DNA from: Euglena gracilis
Taxonomy: Eukaryota; Euglenida; Euglenophyceae; Euglenales
Reading direction: 5' to 3'
Length of the DNA: 64,000 bases
Assembly (NCBI GenBank): GCA_039621445.1
Contig: CP154955.1
Coordinates: 58,739,110-58,803,109 of the forward strand
In this document: positions 44,165 through 54,872 of the stretch, one piece after another
How positions within the stretch are numbered: position 1 is the first letter of the stretch
Layout: each line of letters starts with the position of its first letter
Position numbers and translations under genes: made by a program
The notes under the pieces: generated by a model
What the model was told of the DNA's origin: nothing
Database searches by the model: none
Seen by the model: only the letters and a program-made list of their open reading frames with translations

Positions 44165-45186
44165 ATCGCCTGGACATTGGTCATTTTCAAGGCCGGCAGC
44201 ATCGCAGGTTGTTGGCCCCCCAAGGAGTCAACCCCCCCCCCCCTGTGCTGTTGGGGCCAACGTGGCTGGGGGCCAATGAGCCAGGGGAGTTTGGTGCTCA
44301 TCAATTCTGTTTATCATCCTCCCATCCCACACTCCACCTCAGAATGTGGGCAACGCTATTCTGGTCGAGCCAATTGGCACTGGCTATCGGATCCAAGTTG
44401 CTCCTTCAACTTTTCCCTGCAGGATTGTTCCAAAGACTGGATGCAGTTTCAATCGTTAAATGCAGATGGTGGCGCGATTCTGTTTGTTTACATTTTTCCA
44501 TCTTATTCAGGACCTTGGATCAGAAGGATTGAGATTTACTTTACAGAAGGATTATTTACTTAAGTTGGATGAGCACTTTTTTTTAAAACATAAAATGAAA
44601 TTGAGTGGGAAAAATTCCTTCTCTTTCGAACGGAATTGTTATGGGAATACAGTTTTTTGCCTCATTATTATGACACCAAGTACTTTTTGCAGAATGGGAA
44701 GAAGTAATTTGGCTTTGTATTTTGTTATTTATCGAACAGGCAAAGGTGTGTTTCCCTTCGTTTATTACCCATCGCCATTTTAACTTTGCAAAAAATATTG
44801 TTTTTGTTTTGTGCACACCGAATTAGGATACGTTTCCATTTTAAAAGTTCTGTACAGTTTTGTTTTGTCAGAACATGAACACGCCCTCCAGTATGAAAAA
44901 TGCCTTGCGAACCCATTCCAGCCCGGTTATGCAATGCTGCTCGAGCAGATGGCGAATCTCTGCCATTGCACAACTGCGGTTTCCAACGCAGGGAAGCTCC
45001 CGTTCGTCTATGTTGGGGTTTGCCAGAAGGCCCTGGTCGGGACCACAGGGTCACTTAACCCCTGCTGTGCCCCCACCCCCGGGGGTGACTGGATTTGAGC
45101 CAGCTAGAACAGTCCCCACACCGGGAGGTGAGTTTGAGGTGAGTGAGTTTACGCCAGGGGGAAAAGTTTGTCCCAACGGGGCTCAG

Positions 45187-45339
45187 AAAGTGAGTCTATG
45201 GCTGGGGCCTTCCTCCTGAAGGCGTACGCCGAGGGCGTCGTGAAGTGGCCGATTGGGCTGGCTGGGGGGCTCGACTGGCTCATGGCGGCCGCTCTGCTGC
45301 GGGATGCCCTGGCGGACACCACCAGCTCTGACCCTGAGG
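45187..45339 (+). CDS. VTT/YqaA-like membrane protein, exon 2
   Basis: It opens after GGGGCTCAG with two bases completing a phase-1 codon, and closes at CTGAGG|GTGTGT in phase 1. It reads MAGAFLLKAYAEGVVKWP and IGLAGGLDWLMAAALLRD, then ADTTSSDPE: an amphipathic stretch, a hydrophobic helix and an acidic loop. GC-rich codons match the other exons. The phase agrees with both neighbours, which is the main reason for placing it here; no family motif is visible in this piece. Confidence 0.6.
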
Positions 45340-45560
45340 GTGTGTTGCTGTGACCCTCATTGTTATGCTCAGGACGTCATCATCTGCTTTCAAATTCAAA
45401 ATCCTCAGTCGTGCAAAGAATTTCCAGAAATATTCATGTTTTGGGTCTCAACGCAGGCAAAAAGGGGCTGCACTGGGTGGGGGTTAGGCAGGCAGCTGCC
45501 CCCCTGGTGAACACACGGACCCGTGATCGACGGACCAGGAACCTTATGTTAGGTCTTCAG

Positions 45561-45655
45561 CAGGGGGGGGGGAATGCGTTTCGCATTTTTTCGCATTTTT
45601 GCGCATTTTTGCGCATTTTTTTTCGAGGCCGGGCGAGCGCATTTCCCCCCCCCTG
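45561..45655. mobile_element. tiny M5 MITE (95 bp)
   Basis: It begins CAGGGGGGGGGGAATGCG and ends CGCATTTCCCCCCCCCTG, with TCTTCAG directly repeated on both sides (7 bp, or 8 if a boundary G is shared). The body is just GCGCATTTTT / CGCATTTTT words. It is the smallest member of the family, almost all terminal repeat. Confidence 0.85.
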
Positions 45656-45879
45656 TCTTCAGTCATTTTCTTTGATTCCCCACCATTTCAGAAAAAAGTC
45701 GACAATTTGCATCCCAAGGTAAGCTTTTTGCAGCTCGCATATTTGGATTTTTTTTTAATGTCATATGGACGAAATCCAGTAATAAACTCCTGACTTTTTT
45801 GGGTGCTGACTGGTTTAGTCCATCAAGTTTGAATGGATTGGCGGAGTTGTTTCATCCCTGTTCTATGTTGCCTCGTTTA

Positions 45880-46114
45880 CCCCCTCCCCAATAACCCCCC
45901 CCCCCCCAAAACCTGGCGGGGTCCTTGCTCCTGGCAGCGGCCGAATGATTTGGCGGGGGAAGGGGCATAAAATATGGTTACAGTAACTTGGCACCCCCCC
46001 TTTTAAGGCAAAGTTCCTTTACGGCGCTGAAAAAAGGGCCCAAATAACCTGGGGGGGCAGGGCCAAATGTTGGTTCCAACAACCTGGCACCCACCAGGTT
46101 TATTTGGGGGGGTT
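45880..46114. mobile_element. TA-flanked word-array element, AATAACCTGGCA type, copy 2
   Basis: TA flanks it (45878-45879 and 46115-46116). It is the reverse complement of 26291-26514 along its length, including the TCCTTGCTCCTGGCAG and CTTTACGGCGCTGAAAAAAGGGCC segments. It lies in the intron between exons 2 and 3 of the VTT gene. Confidence 0.85.
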
Positions 46115-46456
46115 TACTTCACCGCATACCCCCCCCCCTTGGCCCCCCTCCTCCCCTGGATGCAAACTTGGCCACCCTGAAATTTGGCCTTCGGCCTGAA
46201 CTCGTGACCTTGGCCCCCCATTTTTCGGGGGTTTGGCCTATTTTCCGCATGCCAAAAAAAATCAACTTCCTGGCGGGATCCAGTACTTCACTTCACTTTT
46301 TCGGTCCAAAGTCACAAATAAACCCTCCCTTGGGGGTCCAAAATTTTTACTTTTTGGGCGAAGGAGCAATTTTCACAAGTTTTTGGTAAAAAATTGTTCC
46401 CAAATCTGCCAAAAATCACAATTTCAGGAGAGATTTTGTTGAATTTTTTTCTTCCG

Positions 46457-46565
46457 GAGGGGGGTTTATATTTGGGCGGGATTTCAAGGTCCTCGGGGGG
46501 GTTTTATATTTGGGGGGGTTTTGTATTTGGGGGGGTTTTTGTATTTGGGGGGGGGTTTACCTCCG
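46457..46565. repeat. TATTTGGGGGGGTTTT word array
   Basis: TTTATATTTGGG, TTTTATATTTGGGGGGG, TTTTGTATTTGGGGGG and TTTTTGTATTTGGGGGGGGG occur in tandem, ending GGGGGTTTACC. This looks like the right end of another TA-flanked element. Its left end may be near 46128 (ATACCCCCCCCC), but the middle is unassigned. Confidence 0.6.
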
Positions 46566-46681
46566 GCCACTGGTTTTCTTCGCACAAGGGTAACATTGGA
46601 GGCATGTTTTGGGAACTCAAAATTGTTTCCGATGAGTTGCTGTGTGAAGTGTGGCAATTTTCCATTTCCATTCCCTTGTAG

Positions 46682-46813
46682 GTCCTGTCCGTGCCAGTTC
46701 CGGGTCGGATACCGTGACCCGCCTCCGGCAGTTTGCGGCGCGCTGGTGGTTCCCGTGGTTGATCGGGGCCAGTTCCGGCCTGAATATTTTCGTTGTGGTT
46801 TTGGTGTCCACAG
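46682..46813 (+). CDS. VTT/YqaA-like membrane protein, exon 3
   Basis: It opens after acceptor TTCCCTTGTAG and reads PVRASSGSDTVTRLRQFA, then RWWFPWLIGASSGLN and IFVVVLVST. The aromatic-proline start and the hydrophobic SGLN-x-F run fit the helix before the VTT core. To keep phase with exon 4 it must end at TCCACAG|GCTCCC, a GC donor; the phase-1 GT option would cut the helix short. The joined sequence reads VSTGTATGAACL across the junction. A MITE lies only 91 bp downstream. Confidence 0.65.
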
Positions 46814-46904
46814 GCTCCCTTCACGGCCCTGCAGCAACCCGATAACGGGCTTTTCTTTACACGTTCTTCTGGTTCAGGGGGGAAATCGACGCTGGAGCCC
46901 AATG

Positions 46905-47379
46905 CATACATCTCTCTAAGGTTTTGCGAACCCCCCCCCCGGGGGGGGGGCTGCTGCAGCCAGCCCCGATTTGGGCCCAGCCCAGCCGCAGCAGCACCCC
47001 CCCCCCTGGGGGGGGGGTGCTGCTAGCCCAGCTAGCCAGCCCCTTTTTTGGGGGTCCAGCCCAAAATTTTTCGGCGCGAAGCGCCGAAAATTTTTGAAAA
47101 AATGTGTTCAAGAGTGGCCAAAAATGGGGTTTGGGGGGCGTTTGGGGCATTTTTGGGGGGTTTCAGATGCATCATTTTTTCAAAACTGTGTTCTGCAGGT
47201 CATTTTGGGGCATTTTTCCGATTTCAGTCCAGCTCGCCCCGGTTCGGGTCCAGCCGGGGTCCAGCCCCCCCCCCCCCCGGGGGGGGGCGGGCTAGCCAGC
47301 CCAAATTTCTAGCTAGCCCAAATTTCTAGCCCTAGCCCAGCAACCCCCCCCCCCCCCGGGGGCCTTAAAAAGATGTATG
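46905..47379. mobile_element. hAT-like MITE, family M8 (exact 8-bp duplication)
   Basis: It begins CATACATCTCTCTAAGG and ends CCTTAAAAAGATGTATG. GCCCAATG lies on both sides (46897-46904 and 47380-47387). The interior carries CAGCCAGCCC words, long G/C runs and the hairpin TCGGCGCGAAGCGCCGA (47071-47087) followed by AAAATTTTT. A related tip lies near 3529-3547. Confidence 0.93.
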
Positions 47380-48366
47380 GCCCAATGACATTTGACCAAA
47401 CCTGGGGGGGATGGCTGCAATTGTTTGGCTGGTCCTTTGAAATTGCATCAAACCTTTTATCGTTTTTAGGAGTTTCAAATTGTTAATGTTTTTTCTTTTG
47501 GGTTCCTCGCATTATTTGTATGGGGAGGGAGGTGGCCAGGAAGCTCTTTGTTATCTGTGCATTTGATGCCCCCCTTAGGCGCACTAAGCTTCTTGTCTTT
47601 TATTGCCAACGCCAAGATTCACTCGTGGTGTGGTTGCTGTGATGCCCCCCCATCCTTTTTCCATTTAAAGGCACGCCTTGTCCCAGCGGGATGGCTGGGG
47701 TCAATGGGTCTTGCCAGATTGCTCAACTTCACTTGCTTACACCGTTGAATTGAGAGGACCTGTGCAAGGGGCTCCCACCACTTTGTTGTATTTGTCGGCC
47801 ATTTTGGCCCGACCCAGCCGGGCATATTATACTGCTGCTGTGAACGCTGTTGGTGTGGCTGCCACTTTCTGAATTTACAAATAGGTTGTTTTTCTGATTG
47901 TCCGGGTTTGGTGGCTTGGTTCCATACTTTGTTCCACTCCATCTTTTGGAAAAGGACCCACGAGTAAAATTTCAAAGTCCTGCAAAACATCCGGGGTCTG
48001 AAATTTGTTCTTTGTCTCTCTTTGTCTCAATGAGCTCCATGTGGGTTGATCCGCATTCAAAATTTGTGCCCAGAAATGCCTCCCAGGAGATTGGTTGGAT
48101 TTAGTGCAGATGGCAGATGCAATACCAAGTGGTTAAATAATGATATGCTGGTGATTGTGAAGCACCACCACAACGAAAACAACATGAGACCGCCGCCCCC
48201 CCCCCCCCAGTGTCCGATTGCAGCACTGCGACTTTGGTCCTCACAGCCTGTGGAAAATGATGGCAGGGAAATGATTGATAGGCGTTGACTTGTGTTTTTG
48301 TGGTGGAAAATGAAGTGTGATTTTTTTGAAATTAAGTTAATCCAAGTCATATCAACAGCCGGAAAG

Positions 48367-48600
48367 TACCCCCCCCCCCCCAAAACAAGACCCCCCCAAA
48401 ACAAGACCCCCCCTTGGCCAATCGAGCAAAAATGCAAAAATAAGACCCCCCCAAAAATAACCACCCCCCCTGACAGCGCGAAGCGCCGAAGACAGTGAAA
48501 AAATTCCCTGAAAAAGTACCAAAAAACCCAATTTCACACACAAAATGATGAAATTCAGATTCTTTGATCATTTCAGATTTTTGAAGTGCAAAAAACATGC
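48367..48600. repeat. AATAAGACCCCCC word-array element, partial (48.4 kb)
   Basis: AAACAAGACCCCCC or AAATAAGACCCCCC occurs four times (48383-48460). It is followed by the hairpin GCGCGAAGCGC and a segment (GTACCAAAAAACCCAATTTC, TGATGAAATTCAG) that is the complement of 61530-61600. Same family as sequences at 52.6, 57.25 and 61.3-61.7 kb. Outer ends uncertain. Confidence 0.7.
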
Positions 48601-48866
48601 TAAATGTCAACTTACACCAATTTACACATGGCGCGAAGCTTGGGTTAGGAATTAGGCCCTTAGGCCTGAATTATGTCTACATTTTGGCACAATTTTGGCC
48701 TATTTTTTTTTATCCGAATTTGGCCTAACCTCCTAACTTTGGCCAGACCCTAATCCCCTTCTTGACGACACTCGCAACCCTTCTCCTTTAAAAAAAATGC
48801 TGAAAAATGCCGGCAAAACGCTCATCAGCTTGGGTTCAAGGAAATGGACCCACACCTGTTTAATTA

Positions 48867-49175
48867 AACCCCCCCCAAACACCCCCCCCCCAATACATTT
48901 GGATCCATCACCTCCTGGCTCCTCGGATTCATCACCTCCTGACTGCTCGAATGTTGGTGATTCAGTGGCCACTGCACAAGAAACGACCGAAAACGAGACA
49001 TCAAGGGAGTCTTCGGAGAACACAAAAGAGCTACGAGGGACAAAATGGAAAAGGACAGAAAGTTGCCAGAAGTTTGGGTTCCCACATTTATTTCACCCCC
49101 CCAAATAAAAAAACACCTTGTAGGTCTTGAAATTTCCGCCCAAATATAAAACGGGGGGTTATGTTTTGGGGGGTT
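48867..49175. mobile_element. TA-flanked word-array element, CCAAA(T/C)A type
   Basis: TA flanks it (48865-48866 and 49176-49177). It begins AACCCCCCCCAAACACCCCC and ends GGGGGGTTATGTTTTGGGGGGTT, imperfect inverted ends. The middle (about 48900-49080) is unique and reads Ser/Pro/Asp-rich in one frame, without a recognised product. Confidence 0.65.
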
Positions 49176-49593
49176 TACTGGGCCCTCCCCCCTGGGGGGC
49201 CAGAGAAAGGCTGCCGATTCTCCTAAGCAGGGCATCTTTGCAGCCCTTGAACACCTGAAAAATAGACCGACCCCAGGTCTCCTTTTTTGGGGTCCGGTGG
49301 GGAAAATCCCAAGGGGAGCTTTATTTATTTTTTGGGTCTGCTTATCTTCCTCCGGGGGGGTCCAACCAAAGGCAAGGATATCCCCCAATGAACAAAATTG
49401 CCTCAAAAATGTGAACTTTGACAAATGAAATTGGGTAAAAACCAAGGAAACTGTAAAAACCATCCAGTTCTGGGCATTTTACAGTTTCAGTCGGGGGGGA
49501 TCCTTTTTTTGATTTTCTAAAATCCCGCCGGCCGGCCTCATTTTTGGGGTGGTCCAGTGGCGGAACGCGCTGTCTCCAATGTTTTGCCTGTAG

Positions 49594-49734
49594 GCACTGC
49601 CACCGGCGCGGCGTGCCTGGTGTACCTCGTCCACCAGAACGGGACGCAGTACCTCACCAGCGCCTTTCCGTCGTTCTTCGCCGCCGACGAGTGGGTGCGG
49701 ACGAAGGCCATTGTCCAGCAGTACGGGCTTGCGG
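49594..49734 (+). CDS. VTT/YqaA-like membrane protein, exon 4 (core)
   Basis: It opens after acceptor GTTTTGCCTGTAG, two bases into a codon. It reads GTATGAACLVYLVHQNG, then TQYLTSAFPSFF, AADEWVRTKAIVQQYGLA. A small-residue helix, a loop, then W-x-R and a helix ending in YG is the layout of the SNARE-associated/VTT domain of YqaA/DedA relatives. The end I prefer is GCGG|GCACTG (GC donor), because the join then gives a YGL-x-x-x-x-x-I-AALPIALQPL spacing close to the family. A GT donor 15 bp later (ATCC|GTGGAG) also keeps phase and would add five residues. Confidence 0.72.
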
Positions 49735-49998
49735 GCACTGCCATCATCCGTGGAGCGGCTCGCCGGGGCATGGGCAGGTTGATCCAAAAAAGTGGAAGTT
49801 TTTTTTTGTTTTTTTTGTCGAATGAATGAATGAATCAGTTTGTGTGCTCATCCGTCACCACGTATCGTCATCATCTTCATTCTATCATGTTCCAGTTTTC
49901 AGTTTTATCATATTTTCAATTTTCAGTTTTAAAAATCAATTTTTTGATTGGCATTTGCATCAACCATGGGTGAATTTTGAATGATGACACGAATCGAG

Positions 49999-50081
49999 CC
50001 ACGCTATGCATCATCGCGGCACTGCCAATCGCCTTGCAGCCCCTCATCCTCTTTGCTGCTTTGGCTGGTTTGGATCCACTG
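49999..50081 (+). CDS. VTT/YqaA-like membrane protein, exon 5 (re-entrant proline region)
   Basis: It opens after GAATCGAG and closes at CCACTG|GTGTGC in phase 0. It reads TLCIIAALPIALQPLILF, then AALAGLDPL. The LP-x-x-x-QP-x-x-x-x-A-x-LAGL pattern is the most recognisable motif in the gene. It corresponds to the proline-containing re-entrant segment of VTT-domain proteins (YqaA, DedA, TVP38/TMEM64), which act in membranes in lipid movement or small-molecule transport. The acceptor here is weaker than the others, with no strong pyrimidine tract. Confidence 0.72.
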
Positions 50082-51353
50082 GTGTGCTTTGCTTGTGTTG
50101 GTCTTTTGCGCCGTGAGTTGGGTGCTTTTCAAAAGGGTTGCTTGCAGACCCCCGCGCCACTGTTCACTTTTCAAAAAGGAAAAACAACCATGAGAAGTGC
50201 CCCCCCCCGGGGGGGCTGTGTGGATGGGTTTTTGAGAGTGGGTGGGTGGGTTGGGGCCGCTGGACCCCTCCCCAGGGCTGCACAGGAGTCCCCAAAGTGC
50301 ACACAAAACTATCGCGTATGCAACTCCTTTTACAAATTGACTCGCTGGGCTGTGCTTCGAGGGGCAATGGTGTGGGGTTGAAACCAACCGTTGCGGGAAA
50401 GACAGGTTCAGGTTCTGTGCATGCAAGCAAAGCTAACTGCCCTAGATTCAAAGAACACGATCCACAGGGTTTGGGCAGGCAAAGTCGAATGCGAGCCACA
50501 CCAAAAAAATACACTCGAAACAAAACAGCTGGGAACCATCAAATCAAATCGTTAAATGTTCTCTGACCAAATTTGAAGGTTACTGTCTGCCGGATACAAT
50601 TTTGGAACCCTGATGAGCTACCCCAAGTATGCCAACAAATTGCTACTCATGTGTCAGTTGTCTGCGGTCGAAACTTTGTAAATACTGAATATACCCCTGA
50701 GAGTCAGGGTTAGTGGTGGCAGTTTCAGGGTGAGTGGTGGTGAAATGAAACAGGCCTTGGATGTATGTGGGCATAGAAAGCGGCAAGTTTCTTTGAAAAG
50801 GAGGTAAAAATGGCCGAAAAGTTTTGGAAAAGTATGGAAAAAATGAAAAAATATCCCAGCACAGCAGGATTGGAAGGAAAGGGCATTGTTGGTTTTGGAG
50901 GCTTGGCTTCTGACCCAGAAATTACGTTTCTTTGGTCTTTGAAAATACATTCCGGTCATTTTTTAGACGTCGGTTGAAAAATCTTTCCCCCCAAAAGCAT
51001 CAGATTTGCAGTGTGTTTAGTTGTCTGCCGATGCAAAGATGGGGGAGGAGAGGCCAGGTCCAAAGTTCAAACATTTAGTCATTCAAACATTTTTTTTATT
51101 ACAAAATTTCAAACATCAAACATTTTTATAAAAGAAAGTGCAAACTTGGTTGTAAACTGCGTAAAATTTTTTTCAAACAATTCTGGGTATTCCACTGGTC
51201 AATATGGATCCTGTGTATGAATATGGGCGAAGATGGATACCTGTTCAGTTGCGACCTGAACTACATTGGGGGGGGGGGGGGCGGGCGGACTGTACGACGA
51301 AGTGCCCAAGCGTGGACCACGCAGACAACCCCCGCCACTGCGGTCCATTGCAG

Positions 51354-51476
51354 GTGGTGGTGGCCTGCATCCTCGTCGGCCGCACGGTCAAGTACTCTGT
51401 GATGGCATGGAGCCTCTTGTCGGCCCCGATTTGCAATTTCAGTCACTGCCCTCGAATTTTAAGCAACCTCGGATAG
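51354..51476 (+). CDS. VTT/YqaA-like membrane protein, last exon with stop
   Basis: It opens after acceptor GGTCCATTGCAG in phase 0 and runs to TAG at 51474-51476. It reads VVVACILVGRTVKYSVMAW, then SLLSAPICNF and a short polar tail. GR-x-x-KY in a final membrane helix after the LAGL segment matches the C-terminus of YqaA-like VTT proteins. With the exons above the protein is about 243 residues with around five hydrophobic segments. Expected location is the ER/Golgi or an organelle envelope; I see no targeting signal that decides between them. Confidence 0.75.
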   Translation: MVVACILVGRTVKYSVMAWSLLSAPICNFSHCPRILSNLG

Positions 51477-51781
51477 ACATGCAAAACCTGAAGCCTGGCG
51501 AATTTTTCCCAAATCAAAAAAATACAGCAGCTGCTGGTGTTTTTGCCGGAGGAATGAGTTATTTCTGATTTTGGAACAGCACCACCCACTTTATTTTGGC
51601 AGAGGTTTGAGGGTAACGCATCTTCAGTATGGTACATGGGACATGCCGAGGGGTGGCTTAAATCTGGACCAAACAATCAATGAAGTTGTTTCTCCTCATG
51701 CCAATCAAGTGAGAAGGAGTGGTAGTTTGAATTTCACAAACCCATTCATACCAGCAGAGAACCAGTGGTTGCTCGAAATTA

Positions 51782-52480
51782 CTGTCATAGGAAAAAAAAC
51801 ATCCGGAAAAAATAACATCTAAGCCGCTTTTAGATGTTATTTAGTCAGATGTTATTTTTTCTTCATTTGCTCCAGAATTAAGTCGAAAATAGATAAGATG
51901 TATAAAGTGGATAGGATGTGGGATGAAGAACACGAACGACTGTGACAATCATTACCAAAGGACGAGGCTGTCCATCAAGCTTGCATTCAATCCTTGCCTT
52001 TTTGAAGTAAGGAATGTACCGTTTCATGGGTTATGCTCTGGATACTCTTATACTAGATGCTATTTGTTTGTGTTGGGATCACCCAGTTATTGCAATATAT
52101 GCCCGACCCCCCCCTCCTGGACCTGGGGGGAGTCCGACCCTCCCACCTGCCTTAAGCCCACACTGGTCAAGTGTGGGATGTGTGGGGGGCATTTATGGCC
52201 AGTTCCCCCCCCCCAGGACCCTGTCTTGTGGAGGTCCGGGGGGGGGGGAACTGGCAATGACTCGTGGGGGGGTGTAGGTAAATGTCTGGTGTGCGCTCCA
52301 GTTTTTTTTGCAATGCCTTGCACTCCCTCCACCTAAACAATGGCGCAGTCCGGGTGACTGAAGCGTTGGAACTAGATAACCTTTAAGTGCCTTTTGACAA
52401 GCCTCTCTGGATGTTATTTATTCAGATGTTATTTTTTCCAGATGTTATTTTTTCCGGATGTTATTTTTTCCTATGACAGT
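51782..52480. mobile_element. TA-flanked element with CTGTCATAGGAAAAAA ends
   Basis: CTGTCATAGGAAAAAA, CATCCGGAAAAAATAACATCT on the left is matched in inverted order by AGATGTTATTTTTTCCGGATG, TTATTTTTTCCTATGACAG on the right. TA lies at 51780-51781 and 52481-52482. The subterminal word GATGTTATTTTTTCC is repeated two to four times on each side. At 699 bp with no transposase frame, it is a Tc1/mariner-like non-autonomous element. Confidence 0.9.
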
Positions 52481-52556
52481 ATTGCACTGATCTCCAGAGG
52501 ATCGCTTGGATTTGGAAACATCGATCAGTAGGGGAGTTTAGGTGTTGCTGCACCCT

Positions 52557-52930
52557 TCCCAAATAAGACCCTAGGTTCTTTTTGGATCTGTCACTAAAAA
52601 TCCCAAGGGGGGGTCTTATTTTTTTTGGAACTTTTTGTATTTTGCTGAAAAATTTGCCTAAAAAAAGGCTCGTGACGGAGGGTCCAAAAATAAGGCCCCC
52701 AAAGGAGGATTTTTGGCAAATAGCAAGAATTGTCTCAAACCATTTTAGCACGTACAAAATGAGCAAAAATCGAAAATGGCAAAAGATCAGCCATTTTGGG
52801 GGCATTTTTTTTCCACATTTTTAGGAGTGTTTTTTTGGGGGGAGAGGTCTATTTTCCCCAAACATCCCGAGGGGGGGCTTCTGTTTGGGGGGTCTTATTT
52901 TGGGGGTCGTATTTTTTGGGGGGGTTGGCA
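52557..52930. repeat. AATAAGACCC / GGGTCTTATTTT word-array element
   Basis: CAAATAAGACCCTAGG at the left and GGGGGGTCTTATTTT, GGGGTCTTATTTTGGGGG, GGTCGTATTTTTTGGGGG within and at the right show the same family as 48.4 and 61.3 kb. Exact ends not determined. Confidence 0.65.
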
Positions 52931-54153
52931 TAAAGCTTTGGAATATGAATCTCATTCGATTTTTAGCAGAACTTCATATTACAGAGCTGAGGGGGAAAAC
53001 ACAAACTCACTGGTTTTATGGTTTTTGTTTTTTGCATGCAAAGTTTTCATTTCTTGCAACTTTTTCTCCTGGCATTTTTGTGATTTCTGCTGGGAAATAA
53101 TTCCGATTGGGATAAACTCCATATTTGGACCCAAATTTCCCCAGAATTTGAAATTTTTTTAAAAAGCAATTCCCAAGATCATAAACATCATTTCGACATT
53201 TTTTTTGCATCAACACCCAAAATGCATAAATTGAAGTTGCAATTTTTGCATTTATTTATGTTTTTTTTGTGATTTTTTGTGATTTTTTTCCATTTTGCAT
53301 TTTTTTTTGAGGATCCATATGTTGCATCCCCCCCCGAATATAGCTTTGTTGCTCATGAGCAGCAAATTTGAATGCTCTGCTTTCGATATTGCACGTATGA
53401 TGATGCTAAGGCTCCACTGAACATGTGTTGTGAAAGGGATTTTTTTTTCAAAGTTTAATTTTCCACTCAAATGTTCCGGGGGTGAATTGTTGCAGATGAC
53501 TCAACAACTGAACCGCGCTGTGGCAGCAGTTGTGCAAGTAGACCATTTGTGTGGTTCACTTGTGCAATTACAAATGGCATGTGGGCCAGTCAAAGAAAAC
53601 AGCAAAATCTGTGTGGGATGTGTACCACAGAAATGGTTGAGAGGGAACTGCAGTTCAGGCTTTTGCTTAAGGGATTGCAGTACCCAGGGGGGGGGGGAAA
53701 TTTTGCGACCCTCATTATTCCGCATTATTCCGCATTTTTCCGCATTTCCGCATTATTCCGCATTATTCCGCATTTTCCGCATTTTTCCGCATATTTTCCG
53801 CATTTTTTTTGTAAATTTTCCGCATTTTTCCACATTTTCGCATTTGACCGCATTTTTCCGCATTTTTCCTCATTTTCCCGCACTTTTCCGCATAATTTCC
53901 GCATTATCCCGCATTTTCCGCATTTTTTCCGCATAATTACCGCATTTTTTCGCATAATTTCCACATTTTTCCGCATAATTTCCACATTTTTTTGTGAATT
54001 TTTTATGTTTTTTGACCTACAATGAACCTACAAGGTTCATTGTTTCCCCAATGTGTTGGAGCACAAGTGCTCGTCTTTTCACCTCTCTGTTTTATGCATA
54101 ATTTGTCTGCCTCTTCGCAGATTGTTCCTCTTTTTCTCCCCCTTCCACCACAG

Positions 54154-54242
54154 ATGCTTCTTGACGAGGAACCTGAGACTCCATTGGACACTTTTGAGGA
54201 TGTGGAAGAAAATGCCGTGGAAGCCCAAGGAGTCAGAAAAGG
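54154..54242 (+). CDS. possible exon inside the long M5 element, acidic peptide
   Basis: ATG follows directly after a strong acceptor (CCCCCTTCCACCACAG). The frame reads MLLDEEPETPLDTFEDVEEN and more acidic text to AAAAGG|GTAAGG, a near-consensus donor. A second candidate exon starts after ATAGTTGCAG at 54525. It could be a captured host exon or the start of a decayed transposase. The product is unknown. Confidence 0.35.
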
Positions 54243-54578
54243 GTAAGGAGAAATCCAAGGAGATCCCCTGTTGTTGCATCGGGTTGCAAAGTCACAGGAA
54301 ACTCATGGGAAGGGCTTGTTATTGCGGCTGGTTTTCATTTCAGATCATGGGGAGCCTTTGGATATTTGTTTGAATCGTGCTCTGGCTGACCTGTGACCTG
54401 ACCTTGTTATTTGTATGACTATTTGATGAACCTCAACCAAGCTTTTTTTTCTCAAAAGGGTCCCAGTTCAGGTGCAAGCCCAGTTTCTGCGTGATATGTT
54501 CATCAGAGTTTTGAAATAGTTGCAGGACGGTTTGAATGTTCGCTTTGAGAAAAGCAAGGAACAAATTGAGTTTTACTG

Positions 54579-54872
54579 TCAACTTCCACTCTTGAAGTGG
54601 CGACCGGGGTGGAAATCAGAAACAAAAACACGTTCACGAAAAAGAGATGGCTGGTGCGTCTTCCACCATTCAATTAACTCCTCTGGGCTGTCAATATCCC
54701 TTTTTGTGCATTGCAAATATTGTATGAAATCTTCACCACATCCGTCCAAACGCAACGCTGAGTAATCCGTTGATGACATAAGAGGCAAATTATTTGGGTT
54801 GAGCGTTTGAAAGGTTTTTTCCCGTTTGCGGACAGCTGGATGCCGATCAGTGGGCTTTGTCACAAAATGCAC
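54579..54872 (-). CDS. possible remnant ORF inside the long M5 element
   Basis: A 97-codon minus-strand ORF reads, in its middle, GCGEDFIQYLQCTKRDIDSP then EELIEWWKTHQPSLF. The D-x-x-x-x-x-L-x-WWK-x-x-x-P-x-L pattern is reminiscent of the C-terminal dimerisation region of hAT transposases, which would suit the element's ends. The match is short and the ORF stops 20 residues later, so this is a hint only. It overlaps plus-strand exon candidates; both cannot be coding at once in full. Confidence 0.3.
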   Translation of the reverse strand: MHFVTKPTDRHPAVRKREKTFQTLNPNNLPLMSSTDYSALRLDGCGEDFIQYLQCTKRDIDSPEELIEWWKTHQPSLFRERVFVSDFHPGRHFKSGS

